A stretch of 64,000 bases of DNA, from positions 46,145-110,144 of the forward strand of contig NZ_RQJW01000023.1 in NCBI RefSeq assembly GCF_004028635.1, read 5' to 3'. This DNA is from Streptomyces cyaneus. GTDB taxonomy: Bacteria > Actinomycetota > Actinomycetes > Streptomycetales > Streptomycetaceae. This document shows, piece after piece, positions 1 to 7,619 of this stretch. Within the stretch, counting starts at the first letter, position 1, and every line of letters begins with the position of its first letter. Under the pieces are notes generated by a model. The model worked only from the letters and a program-made list of their open reading frames with translations. It was not told the origin of the DNA and did not search any database. The position numbers were made by a program, and so were the translations under genes.

Positions 1-1472
1 TGCCGTACGCTCGCCATGTCCAGGTTGTTCGTCGGCTCGTCCAGCATCAGCAGCTGCGGCGCGGGCTCGGCCAGCAGCAGCGCGGCCAGCGCCGCCCGGA
101 AGCGCTCACCGCCGGACAGGGTCGCCGCCTTCTGGTCGGCGCGGGCGCCCCGGAACAGGAAGCGGGCCAGCCGCGCCCGGATCCGGTTGTTGGTGGCGTC
201 CGGCGCGAACCGGGCCACGTTCTCGGCGACCGAGAGCTCGCCGTCGAGCACGTCGAGCCGCTGCGGCAGGAAGCGGAGCGGGACGTGTGCCGTCACCTCA
301 CCCGACACCGGCGGCAGCTCCCCGGCGATCGTCCGCAGGAGCGTCGTCTTGCCCGCGCCGTTGCGCCCGATCAGCGCGATCCGCTCCGGTCCGCGCAGAT
401 CGAAGCCGCCGCTCACGCGCGCACCGTAGGCCAGCTCCAGGTCCATGAGCGTGAGGACGTTCCGGCCCGGTGGTACGGCCGTGTACGGCAGGTCGACGCG
501 GATCTCGTCGTCGTCCCGTACGGCGTCCACCGCTTCGTCGAGCCGTTCCTTGGCCTCGGCGAGCTTCTCCTCGTGCATGATGCGGTGCTTGCCGGCGGAC
601 TCCTGTGCCGCCCGCTTGCGCGCACCCATGACGATCTTCGGCTCGCGCTTCTGGTCCCACATCTTCTGCCCGTACCGCTTGCGTCGGGCCAACTTGACCT
701 GGGCGTCGACCAGTTCGCGCTTCTGCTTCTTCAGATCGGCCTCGGCGACGCGCACCATGCGCTCGGCGGCCTCCTGCTCGGTGGCGAGTGCCTCCTCGTA
801 CGCGGAGTAGTTTCCGCCGTACCAGGTGATCTCCCCCGAGCGCAGATCGGCGATCTGGTCGACGAGGTCCAGGAGTTCGCGGTCGTGGCTGACCACCACC
901 ATCACCCCCGGCCAGGCGGCGACGGCTGCGTAGAGCCGCCTGCGTGCGTACAGGTCGAGGTTGTTGGTGGGCTCGTCGAGCAGCAGGACGTCAGGTCGGC
1001 GCAGCAGCAGTGCGGCCAGGCGCAACAGCACCGACTCGCCGCCCGACACTTCGCCGATCGTCCGGTCCAACTCGACGTGGCCGAGCCCCAGTTCGCCGAG
1101 GGTGGCCAGGGCCCGCTCCTCCACGTCCCAGTCGTCGCCGACGGTCTCGAAGTGCTCCTCGGCCGCGTCGCCCGCCTCGATGGCGTGCAGTGCGGCTCGC
1201 TGGGCCGCGATACCGAGGGCCTCGTCGACCTTGAGGGCGGTGTCGAGCGTGACGTTCTGCGGGAGGTAGCCGACCTCGCCCGCGACGCGCACGGCGCCGT
1301 CGGCCGGGGCGAGTTCACCGGCGATGAGCTTCAACAGGGTTGATTTCCCTGACCCGTTGACGCCGACCAGCCCGGTCCGGCCGGGGCCGAACGCGACGTC
1401 GAGGCCCTCGAAGACGGGAGTGCCGTCGGGCCAGGTGAAGGAGAGGGACGTACAGGTGATGGAAGTAGACAT
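1..1472 (-). CDS. ABC-F family ATPase (antibiotic-resistance-type), C-terminus off the window
   Basis: This is a soluble protein with two ABC ATPase domains and no membrane segment, the ABC-F arrangement. ABC-F proteins act on the ribosome; the resistance branch displaces bound antibiotics. The ATG is at 1472 and 490 codons are visible; perhaps the last few dozen residues lie beyond base 1. Domain 1 has Walker A GVNGSGKS (about residues 37-44), signature SGGES and Walker B LLLDEPTNNLD. Then comes a charged interdomain linker with QKREPKIVMGARKRAA. Domain 2 has Walker A GRNGAGKTT, signature LSGGERFRAAL and a second LDEPTNNLD. It has its own promoter and a leader of about 225 nt. The subfamily (resistance or housekeeping) cannot be fixed from sequence alone, but the leader favours drug-inducible resistance. 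Confidence 0.9.
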   Translation of the reverse strand, partial: MSTSITCTSLSFTWPDGTPVFEGLDVAFGPGRTGLVGVNGSGKSTLLKLIAGELAPADGAVRVAGEVGYLPQNVTLDTALKVDEALGIAAQRAALHAIEAGDAAEEHFETVGDDWDVEERALATLGELGLGHVELDRTIGEVSGGESVLLRLAALLLRRPDVLLLDEPTNNLDLYARRRLYAAVAAWPGVMVVVSHDRELLDLVDQIADLRSGEITWYGGNYSAYEEALATEQEAAERMVRVAEADLKKQKRELVDAQVKLARRKRYGQKMWDQKREPKIVMGARKRAAQESAGKHRIMHEEKLAEAKERLDEAVDAVRDDDEIRVDLPYTAVPPGRNVLTLMDLELAYGARVSGGFDLRGPERIALIGRNGAGKTTLLRTIAGELPPVSGEVTAHVPLRFLPQRLDVLDGELSVAENVARFAPDATNNRIRARLARFLFRGARADQKAATLSGGERFRAALAALLLAEPAPQLLMLDEPTNNLDMASVR

Positions 1473-1697
1473 ACGGGCCTCCGCGGATGCTCGAAGCGAT
1501 CAAGGGCAAACGCGTATCGAGACACCGGCGACCAACGGGGAGGCCTCATGGGGCCTCTGGGCCATGAGAAAAGCCCTGCTCCGGAGGACGGCTCGAACGC
1601 CGAGGTCGCACGCAGCGCACACACACCTCAGGTGTGACGCGGTGTCTCAGGACCTCAGACGAGCAACGTCCTTCTCCAATCGACGGCAACAGGACCG
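1473..1697 (-). promoter_or_regulatory. Long structured 5' leader of the ABC-F gene, candidate attenuator
   Basis: The predicted transcript carries about 225 nt ahead of the coding start. It contains a perfect CACACCT-N1-AGGTGTG hairpin (1622-1636), a GAGGCC-N6-GGCCTC hairpin (1540-1557), a GC-rich segment running into TTTT near 1565, and a small GTG-initiated frame opening at 1624. Drug-inducible ABC-F genes are often controlled by attenuation on a translated leader. The structure fits that, but no clear terminator/antiterminator pair could be proved by eye. The rest of the gap (1733-1836), downstream of the ssg gene, is G/C-rich and shows no gene. Confidence 0.4.
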
Positions 1698-1703
1698 TTG
1701 TAG

Positions 1704-1732
1704 ACGTTAGGAGGGGGGCCCGGGGCTGTCAA
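1704..1732 (-). promoter_or_regulatory. Housekeeping (HrdB-type) promoter for the ABC-F gene
   Basis: On the minus strand TTGACA (1732-1727) is followed by a 17-nt spacer and TAACGT (1709-1704). This is a perfect -35 hexamer at ideal spacing with a good -10. Transcription would start near 1697, leaving a leader of about 225 nt before the ATG at 1472. Confidence 0.75.
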
Positions 1733-1836
1733 CGGAATTAAATGAGCGCAGGTTCGGCTGGACTACCCCGAGCCCCCTCCAAGGACGGGACGGGACGGGG
1801 CGGGACGGGTGGGAGCGGCGGGGCGAGAATCCCGCC

Positions 1837-2259
1837 TCAGCAAGCGTCCCGCATCAGTTCCGCCAGGTCACGGTCCAGGTCGAGCTGGAGGTGCTCCAGA
1901 CCGAGAGGCACCAGCTCGCTGGTGGACCGCAGGAAGCGCTGCACGTCGCCCGTGCGGATGTGCACGACGGCCGTGCCCTCGGGCGCATGGAACTCCAGCA
2001 CCGTACGCTCGAAGCCGTACGGCCGCACCCGGACGTCGCCGTGCCCCTCGGGCCCCTCCAGGCCGGCCACGAGCAGCTCGCGGCTGAAGGTCCAGCAGAC
2101 CTCCACGCCCTCCAGGGTGGCCGGGGCCGGGAACGTCATGCGGACGGCGAACGGGTCGCGCCGGTCGTAGTGAAGGGTCGCGGGAATGCTCGGCATCCGC
2201 GGTGCGGCGGCGACGAGACGGGCCTCAACGGGCTGCTCGATTACGGTGGACAACGCCAT
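1837..2259 (-). CDS. SsgA-like sporulation/cell-division protein (SALP)
   Basis: The 140-residue product has the hallmark SsgA-family core: VRMTFPAPATLEGVEVCWTF near residue 40 and FSRELLVAGL after it, then a conserved stretch through VRPYG to an acidic C-terminus. SALPs are small actinobacterial proteins that localise cell-wall events (septum site choice, septal peptidoglycan, spore separation) in morphologically complex species. The length matches the family (about 130-145). The N-terminus and its placement beside an ABC-F gene recall ssgD of S. coelicolor, but I cannot assign the paralogue firmly. It has no catalytic motif or signal peptide, and it is transcribed away from the next gene. 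Confidence 0.85.
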   Translation of the reverse strand: MALSTVIEQPVEARLVAAAPRMPSIPATLHYDRRDPFAVRMTFPAPATLEGVEVCWTFSRELLVAGLEGPEGHGDVRVRPYGFERTVLEFHAPEGTAVVHIRTGDVQRFLRSTSELVPLGLEHLQLDLDRDLAELMRDAC

Positions 2260-2353
2260 GCTCCCTTGTGACAGCTGGACGAACTTCCGGGCGGACGAGA
2301 CCGGGCACTGGTAGAGACGACGGAATCAGCCAATCCGTGCATCCCAGATTCGA

Positions 2354-2367
2354 GTGACCTCTGTCAC
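2354..2367. promoter_or_regulatory. Crp-like palindrome between divergent genes
   Basis: GTGAC-CTCT-GTCAC is a perfect 14-bp palindrome that fits the GTG-N6-GNCAC form reported for Streptomyces Crp. It lies 94 bp upstream of the ssg start and 109 bp upstream of the Asp-box gene. It could serve either. This is a motif match only. Confidence 0.35.
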
Positions 2368-2476
2368 CGCCGTCATGCATGGGAGTGGCTCGTTCGTCCT
2401 CCCGTGCCGGGAAAGTCACATGTGGCCGGCGGGGCCATCTGGACGACACCGGGGTGGTGGGCTAGCTTCCCCCGCC

Positions 2477-3580
2477 ATGAGGCGTTCGGGGAGCACGCGA
2501 CGGTCGGGGCGTACATTTCGGACAGTGGCCGCGGGGGTGGCGTGCGGGGCGGCGCTGGCCGCGCTGACGGCCGTACCTGCGCAGGCGCACGAGCCGGAGC
2601 GCCGGGCGCCGCACTGGGAGCTCAAGGACAGCGGCACTGCCGAGGTGCGCTTCCGTGGGCTGTCCGCGGTCAGCCGGAACACCGCCTGGCTGGCCGGAAC
2701 CCAGGGCACCGTCCTGCGCACCACCGACGGCGGCGCGACCTGGCGGAACGGCTCGCCGCCCGGCGCCGCCGAGCTGCAGTTCCGGGACATCGAGGCGTTC
2801 GACGGGCGGCGCGCCGTGGTGCTGGCCATCGGAGAGGGCGAGGCGTCGCGCGTGTACCGCACGGAGGACGGCGGCGCGACATGGACCGAGTCCTTCCGCA
2901 ACACCGACGCGCGGGCCTTCTACGACTGCATGACCTTCTTCGACCGCCGCCACGGCCTGGCGATGAGCGACCCGGTGGACGGAAGGTTCCGCATCCTGTC
3001 GACCAGTGACGGCGGCCGCTCGTGGAAGGTGCTGCCCGGCGAGGGAATGCCCGCCGCGCTGGACGGCGAGGCCGGGTTCGCCGCCAGTGGACAGTGTCTG
3101 GTCAGTTCCGGGCCGAAGGACGTCTGGCTGGCCACCGGCGGGGCCGCACGCGCGCGTGTGCTGCACTCCGCCGACCGGGGGCTGACCTGGACGGCCGCCG
3201 ACACGTCGATCCCGGCGGGCGACCCGGCCCGCGGCGTCTTCGCGCTCGCCTTCCGCGACCGTACGCACGGCCTTGCGGTCGGCGGCGACTACCGCCCCGA
3301 CCAGGCCTCCCCGCAGGCCGCCGCACGCACCGCCGACGGCGGCCACAGCTGGTCGCCCGCCGCCACGCCCCCGCCCGCCTACCGTTCCGGCGTCGCCTGG
3401 CTCCCGCACAGCCGTACCGCCGCCCTCGCGGTCGGCCCCACCGGCACCGACCTGACGACGGACGGCGGCCGCACCTGGCGGGCCGTCGACACCGGCTCGT
3501 ACGACACCGTGGACTGCACGCCGGATCTGGGCTGCTGGGCGGCGGGCGAGAAGGGCCGGGTCGCGCGGCTGGAGAGCTGA
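2477..3580 (+). CDS. Secreted Asp-box (BNR) beta-propeller protein
   Basis: A twin-basic N-terminus, a hydrophobic stretch and a VPAQA cleavage site near residue 37 indicate an exported protein. The mature part carries about six Asp boxes (S/T-x-D-x-G-x-T/S-W): TTDGGATW, TEDGGATW, STSDGGRSW, HSADRGLTW, TADGGHSW and TTDGGRTW. These mark beta-propellers such as sialidases and photosystem assembly factors. No sialidase catalytic Arg triad is obvious, so the enzyme activity is unknown. It is often labelled oxidoreductase in Streptomyces without support. The start at 2477 is preferred because upstream in-frame starts would bury the signal peptide. The product is 367 residues. Confidence 0.8.
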   Translation: MRRSGSTRRSGRTFRTVAAGVACGAALAALTAVPAQAHEPERRAPHWELKDSGTAEVRFRGLSAVSRNTAWLAGTQGTVLRTTDGGATWRNGSPPGAAELQFRDIEAFDGRRAVVLAIGEGEASRVYRTEDGGATWTESFRNTDARAFYDCMTFFDRRHGLAMSDPVDGRFRILSTSDGGRSWKVLPGEGMPAALDGEAGFAASGQCLVSSGPKDVWLATGGAARARVLHSADRGLTWTAADTSIPAGDPARGVFALAFRDRTHGLAVGGDYRPDQASPQAAARTADGGHSWSPAATPPPAYRSGVAWLPHSRTAALAVGPTGTDLTTDGGRTWRAVDTGSYDTVDCTPDLGCWAAGEKGRVARLES

Positions 3581-3629
3581 CGCCGGAATGTGGGTACTCG
3601 GGCGCCGACTGCGAGAGGAGTGACCGGAC

Positions 3630-3956
3630 ATGCCACGCGGTTCGAGCCCCAAGCGGGAACGCCAGTACGAGCACATCAAGAAGAGCGCCCAGGACCGGGG
3701 CGAGAGCACCGAGCGAGCCAAGGAGATCGCATCGCGGACGGTGAACAAGGAGCGCGCCCGCTCCGGTGAGTCGAAGACCGCCAGCCGCACGTCCACCCAG
3801 GACATGTCCTCGGGCAAGCGGGGCGGCCAGCGGTCCGGTAAGGGCTCCCAGGGCCCCACTTACGACCAGTTGTACGAGGAAGCCAAAAAGCGCAACATCC
3901 ACGGGCGTTCGGACATGAACAAGACCCAGCTCAAGCAGGCGCTGGGCAACAAGTGA
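3630..3956 (+). CDS. Small basic protein with Rho-N/SAP-like C-terminus
   Basis: This 108-residue, highly charged protein opens MPRGSSPKRERQYEHIKKSA. It has a long Ser/Lys/Arg-rich, probably disordered middle and ends in a helical YDQLYEEAKKRNIHGRSDMNKTQL segment that resembles Rho N-terminal or SAP-type nucleic-acid-binding modules. The ATG at 3630 has GAGAGGAGTG upstream. Relatives are common in Streptomyces and sometimes labelled plasmid stabilisation proteins. I would call it a small nucleic-acid-associated protein of unknown role. It is 49 nt after the Asp-box gene and may be cotranscribed with it. Confidence 0.7.
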   Translation: MPRGSSPKRERQYEHIKKSAQDRGESTERAKEIASRTVNKERARSGESKTASRTSTQDMSSGKRGGQRSGKGSQGPTYDQLYEEAKKRNIHGRSDMNKTQLKQALGNK

Positions 3957-3959
3957 GGC

Positions 3960-4256
3960 TCAGCCGGGCGTCTCGCGGTAGCGCTCCAGCTCCGGCGCCG
4001 TCTTCGTGGCGGCGAACTCGGTGACGCGGTACGCGCAGACGCCGGCGCCGACGAACGGGTCCGTCGCGACGAGCTCCTCGATCCGCGCCCGGTCCTCCGC
4101 GACGGCGAGGATCACCCCGCCGTCGCGGGGGTTCTTGCGCCCGGACGCGAGGAACGTCCCCTTCTCGTACTGCTCGTCGAGCCACGCCACATGGGCCTCC
4201 AGCACGGCGTCGACGGCATCGAGCGGGGCGGTGTAGGTCAGCTCGAGTACGAACAT
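3960..4256 (-). CDS. YciI-family protein
   Basis: The 98-residue product is a single YCII ferredoxin-like domain. The conserved His is in VLEAHVAWLDEQYEKG, the FLASGRKNPRDGG turn follows, and the DPFVGAGV segment is near residue 70. The family contains small dehydrochlorinase-like enzymes and orphan domains, and no substrate can be inferred. ATG at 4256 is chosen; a GTG two codons upstream (4262) is also in frame. It is convergent with the preceding small basic protein gene, with stops only 3 nt apart, and divergent from endonuclease V, with 62 nt between starts. Confidence 0.85.
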   Translation of the reverse strand: MFVLELTYTAPLDAVDAVLEAHVAWLDEQYEKGTFLASGRKNPRDGGVILAVAEDRARIEELVATDPFVGAGVCAYRVTEFAATKTAPELERYRETPG

Positions 4257-4318
4257 GATCACGAGCGTACCCCCGAGCCCGTCGCGGCCGCCCCGGGCCC
4301 CGTACGCTCGTCCCCACC

Positions 4319-5467
4319 ATGACGACCGTACGCATTCCCGCGGGCTGGCCCGCGACCGAGGAAGAGGCCCGCGCCGTCCAGGACGAACTGCGGGCGCGGG
4401 TGGTGCTCGACGAACCGGGTCCGCCGCCCGGAGTCGGCCACGTGACCGGGGTCGACGTGGCCTACGACGACGAGCGGGACGTGGTCGTCGCGGCGGCGGT
4501 CGTCCTGGACGCGGCGACCCTCGACGTCGTCGCCGAGGCCACGGCAGTCGGCCGGATCTCCTTCCCGTACGTCCCCGGCCTCCTCGCCTTCCGCGAGATC
4601 CCCACGGTGCTGGCCGCCCTCGACGCCCTGCCCCGCGAGCCCGGCACGGTCGTCTGCGACGGCTACGGCCTCGCCCACCCCCGCCGCTTCGGCCTCGCCA
4701 GCCACCTCGGCGTCCTCACCGGCCTGCCGACGATCGGCGTGGCCAAGAACCCCTTCACCTTCACCCACGACGAACCCGCCCCGGCACGCGGATCGTCCGC
4801 GCCGCTCATGGCGGGCGACGAGGAGGTCGGCCGCGCCCTGCGCACCCGCGACGCCGTCAAACCGGTCTTCGTCTCGGTCGGCCACCGCATGAGCCTCGAC
4901 AACGCCTGCGCCCACACCCTCGCCCTGACCCCCGAGTACCGACTCCCGGAGACGACACGCCGCGCGGACTCGTTGTGCCGCCAGGCACTGAAGGAGGCGA
5001 CGGCTCCGAGGCCGGAACTCGCCGCTCGGGCGGCGGCGGACCCCACCCGGACGTGGGGGCGGTCCCTGTTCGAGCGCCAGCCCCTGCCCGTGGCGTGGGC
5101 GGGGCGGGTGCTCGCGGCAGCGGCGGCGGGCCTGGGCCGGACCCCGGAGATCGACGCCGCGGTGGAACTGGCGGGCGACCGCGATCGGTGGAGCCGGGGC
5201 AGCGAGGTGTTCGGGCTGGTCCGCGGGCGAGGACTCGATGCCTGGGAGCATCCGACGGACCAGCAGCGGCTGCTGGTTCGCCTCGCGGAGCTGGTCGGCA
5301 AAGTCGCCCACAACGAGGCAGGGCCCCCTCCCTTCTACGACCATCACGCGGGCTGGCAGATCGGCCCCCTCGCCGTCCGGATCGCCACGTCCGCGCCCGA
5401 TCCGGCCGTGCGGGAACGGATCGCGGAAGCGTTGGGGGACTGGCCGACGACCGACGGGGCCGACTGA
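4319..5467 (+). CDS. nfi: Endonuclease V with extra C-terminal domain
   Basis: Residues 1 to about 225 are endonuclease V, which nicks DNA one base 3' of deaminated bases such as inosine. Visible motifs are VTGVDVAYDD (first catalytic Asp), FPYVPGLLAFREIP (substrate wedge), VVCDGYGLAHPRRFGLASH and GVAKN, ending with the family's usual YRLPETTRRAD tail. Bacterial EndoV proteins normally stop here (about 220-230 residues). This one continues for about 150 residues with a soluble segment I do not recognise (LPVAWAGRVLAAAAAGLG through NEAGPPPFYDHHAGWQIGP). No internal start with a good ribosome site separates the two parts, so it reads as a genuine fusion. Confidence 0.85.
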   Translation: MTTVRIPAGWPATEEEARAVQDELRARVVLDEPGPPPGVGHVTGVDVAYDDERDVVVAAAVVLDAATLDVVAEATAVGRISFPYVPGLLAFREIPTVLAALDALPREPGTVVCDGYGLAHPRRFGLASHLGVLTGLPTIGVAKNPFTFTHDEPAPARGSSAPLMAGDEEVGRALRTRDAVKPVFVSVGHRMSLDNACAHTLALTPEYRLPETTRRADSLCRQALKEATAPRPELAARAAADPTRTWGRSLFERQPLPVAWAGRVLAAAAAGLGRTPEIDAAVELAGDRDRWSRGSEVFGLVRGRGLDAWEHPTDQQRLLVRLAELVGKVAHNEAGPPPFYDHHAGWQIGPLAVRIATSAPDPAVRERIAEALGDWPTTDGAD

Positions 5468-5528
5468 GTACGTCGTCTGAGTACCCGTACGGATGTCGCC
5501 CCCTGCGCTGATCGGCAGGCTAGCCCTC

Positions 5529-5675
5529 ATGACGACGCACCGCTCCCCGAAGCCTCTCGCCGACCCCGACCGCCCCGTCGAGCGTGCTGTGACGGCCGCG
5601 CTGGTCCTTGCCACGCTGGCCGGGCTGGGCTGGATCGTCGGGATGATCTACACCATCGCGGGGTGGCCGCTCTAA
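5529..5675 (+). CDS. Small single-pass membrane protein
   Basis: The 48-residue frame starts MTTHRSPKPLADPDRP and has one hydrophobic helix (AALVLATLAGLGWIVGMIYTI) near the C-terminus, ending AGWPL. It lies 61 nt after endonuclease V on the same strand. Codon use matches its neighbours. There is no recognisable family. The call rests on the clean membrane helix and position, so it is tentative. Confidence 0.5.
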   Translation: MTTHRSPKPLADPDRPVERAVTAALVLATLAGLGWIVGMIYTIAGWPL

Positions 5676-5730
5676 GGGTTCCGCTGGAAGAACGGTGACA
5701 GACCTGCTCCGGTGAGGGTTGGTCGTGCCC

Positions 5731-5777
5731 TGCGGCGGAGCCGCATATCGATACAGCCCCGCGCTCCTTGCGGGGAG
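5731..5777. repeat. Dispersed Streptomyces intergenic palindrome
   Basis: Two small hairpins stand together: TGCGGC-GGA-GCCGCA (5731-5745) and CCCCGC-N7-GCGGGG (5757-5775), joined by TATCGATACAG. This composite looks like an element I remember as recurrent between genes in many streptomycetes. It may act as a transcript end. Recurrence elsewhere in this genome was not tested. Confidence 0.45.
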
Positions 5778-5816
5778 CGGTACCGCACCGGACTTCGCCA
5801 GACCGCTCAGGGGCAG

Positions 5817-5844
5817 GGCCGTTCCACCGTCAGGTGGAACGGCC
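5817..5844. terminator. Bidirectional hairpin terminator
   Basis: GGCCGTTCCACC-GTCA-GGTGGAACGGCC forms a perfect 12-bp stem with a 4-nt loop between convergent genes. There is no T-run, as is usual for Streptomyces terminators. Confidence 0.8.
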
Positions 5845-5858
5845 GCCGCAGAATCGGT

Positions 5859-7037
5859 TCAGCGGGTCGCGGCCACCCGGAACGTGATCCCCGCCCCGCG
5901 CAACCGCTCGATCAGCGCGTCCCCCATCGCGACGGCCGTCGTGACCTGGCCGGCCGTGGGCGGCAGGTCGTCGAAGGCGAGGGACAGGGCCGACTCGGCG
6001 AACATCTTCGCCGTCTCGCCGTATCCGGGGTCGCCGCCCGCCACCTCGGTGAAGACCCGTCGGCCACCGCCCTCGCCGACGAAGCGGACCGAGAACCAGC
6101 TCTTCGCGCGCTTTTCGGGGCTCGGCCCCTCGCCGGGCTTCAGCCGGTCGGACAACCAGCGCCGGGCGGGCGGCAGTTGGGCGGCCGTGACGAGCGCGCC
6201 CATCGCGGCGACCCCGCCGACGGCGATGGGCAGATGCCGTACGGCGGCGTAGTGGCGGTAGCGGAAGTCGGGGCCGTAGCGCTCGAGGGCCCTCGCGGAG
6301 CGCTTGACGATCTGCGGGTCGATCGTCGGTAGCGGCACCGCCCAGGCGCCGACCTCCTTGGCGAACCGGGGCGCACCCGTCGGTGCCAGTGCCCGGCGCC
6401 CCATCAGCCGCGGCTCGTGGCGGGCGCGGTCACGTGCGGCGGTCAGCATCTGGCGGCCGCGTGAGAACTGGTTCAGCGCCGACGCGAAGGTGCCGCCCGA
6501 GAACGTGGCGTCGGCGGTCACGAACCCGTCAACGGTCAGCGGAACGCCCTCCGGCAGTTGCCGGACGGTGAAGTACACGCCCAGGTCGTGCGGGACCGAG
6601 TCGAAGCCGCAGGCGTGCACCAGACGCGCACCCGTCTCACGCGCGCGTGCGTCGTGCCGGACGTAGGTCCGGTCCACGAACTCCGGCTCACCCGACAGGT
6701 CGAGGTAGTCGGCCCCGGTGTCCGCGCAGGCGGCGACCAGGTCCTCGCCGTAGGTCACGTAAGGGCCCACCGTCGTGGCCACCACGCGCGCGTGCTCGGC
6801 GAGACGGCGCATCGAGGCCGGATCGGCGACGTCGGCCTCCAGCACCCCGATCCCCGCGCCGCCGGGCAGCGACTCGCGCAGCCGCTCCAGCTTGCCCTTG
6901 CTGCGGCCGGCGATCGCCCAGCGCAGCCCCTCGGGGGCGTGCGCGGCGAGGTACTCCGCGGTGAGCGTCCCGACGAAGCCCGTGGCCCCGAAGAGCACGA
7001 TGTCGTACGGACGATCCGTCCTGTTCAGCCTGGTCAT
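5859..7037 (-). CDS. Saccharopine dehydrogenase-like / trans-acting enoyl reductase family protein
   Basis: The 392-residue protein opens with a Rossmann NADP site, IVLFGATGFVGTLTAEYLA (from about residue 13), followed by WAIAGRSKGKLERL. Next come ATTVGPYVTYGEDLV and ADYLDLSGEPEFVDRTY, typical of the family that includes mycobacterial trans-acting enoyl reductase. HACGFDSVPHDLGVY near residue 145 is a family signature. It is a cytosolic or membrane-associated NAD(P)H oxidoreductase; the substrate is unknown, and lipid or polyketide enoyl reduction is possible. It is divergent from the YjbR gene with 92 nt between them, and it ends at the strong hairpin at 5817-5844. Confidence 0.85.
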   Translation of the reverse strand: MTRLNRTDRPYDIVLFGATGFVGTLTAEYLAAHAPEGLRWAIAGRSKGKLERLRESLPGGAGIGVLEADVADPASMRRLAEHARVVATTVGPYVTYGEDLVAACADTGADYLDLSGEPEFVDRTYVRHDARARETGARLVHACGFDSVPHDLGVYFTVRQLPEGVPLTVDGFVTADATFSGGTFASALNQFSRGRQMLTAARDRARHEPRLMGRRALAPTGAPRFAKEVGAWAVPLPTIDPQIVKRSARALERYGPDFRYRHYAAVRHLPIAVGGVAAMGALVTAAQLPPARRWLSDRLKPGEGPSPEKRAKSWFSVRFVGEGGGRRVFTEVAGGDPGYGETAKMFAESALSLAFDDLPPTAGQVTTAVAMGDALIERLRGAGITFRVAATR

Positions 7038-7129
7038 GACACCCCTCGGTCTCGCAGCACGCGCCGTTGTCGGTGGCCGAGGCTAGCGTGAGGTGTGCGG
7101 AGCCCGACGACGAGGCCGGGAGGTAAGCG

Positions 7130-7510
7130 GTGGCCGTGCCCAGGAATGCCCTGAAGAAGTGGGAGAAAGTGCGCGAGTTCGCCCTCGCGATGCCGGGCGC
7201 GGCCGAGGAGTTCCCGTGGGGTGAGACGGTCGCGAAGGTCAACAAGAAGGTGTTCGTCTTCCTGGGCGTCGACGACGGCAGCTATCCGCTCGGCATAACG
7301 GTCAAGCTCAAGGACGAATCGGCCCACGCCCACGCCCTGACCTGCCCGGGCGCCGAGCCCGCCGGGTACGGCTTGGGCAAGTCGGGCTGGGTGAGCATCC
7401 CGCTCGAGCAGAAGGGCGCCCCGGCGGCGGAGCTGCTGTGCGACTGGGTGGAGGAGAGCTACCGGGTGATCGCGCCGAAGCGGCTGATAGCGGAGCTCGA
7501 CGCACGGTGA
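7130..7510 (+). CDS. MmcQ/YjbR family DNA-binding-like protein
   Basis: The 126-residue product is a single YjbR-type fold with AMPGAAEEFPWGETVAKVNKKVFVFLG near the start, a KLKDESAHAHALTCPGAEPAGYGLGKSGWVSI core and an ALV-like C-terminal helix. The family has a CyaY-like or double-wing fold; some members are annotated DNA-binding without firm proof. GTG at 7130 is chosen because GGGAGG lies 6-7 nt upstream. It stands alone before the acyl-CoA operon. Confidence 0.8.
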   Translation: MAVPRNALKKWEKVREFALAMPGAAEEFPWGETVAKVNKKVFVFLGVDDGSYPLGITVKLKDESAHAHALTCPGAEPAGYGLGKSGWVSIPLEQKGAPAAELLCDWVEESYRVIAPKRLIAELDAR

Positions 7511-7528
7511 CTGGCCGGTAAATTGGCT

Positions 7529-7568
7529 AAGCGCTTGCTCTCTCAGGTCTTGTGTCCGCTGGGACACA
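7529..7568. promoter_or_regulatory. Operator-like palindromes before the acyl-CoA operon
   Basis: AAGCGCTT (7529-7536), an 8-bp palindrome within CTAAGCGCTTG, is followed by TGTGTCC-GCTG-GGACACA (7551-7568), a perfect 7-bp inverted repeat. Both lie 50-90 bp before the first gene of a beta-oxidation-type operon, a position where TetR-type fatty-acid regulators commonly bind. The regulator is not in this window. Confidence 0.35.
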
Positions 7569-7619
7569 TTCCTAGCATCACTGGTGTTACATCAGTTGTG
7601 TCACGCCGATGGGGGCTGG

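Noticed and set aside
1331..1624. 97-codon minus-strand frame in the ABC-F leader as a real protein gene
   Set aside because: It overlaps the start of the ABC-F gene in another frame, is Arg/Pro/Ser low-complexity and has no domain; only its first codons could matter as a leader peptide.
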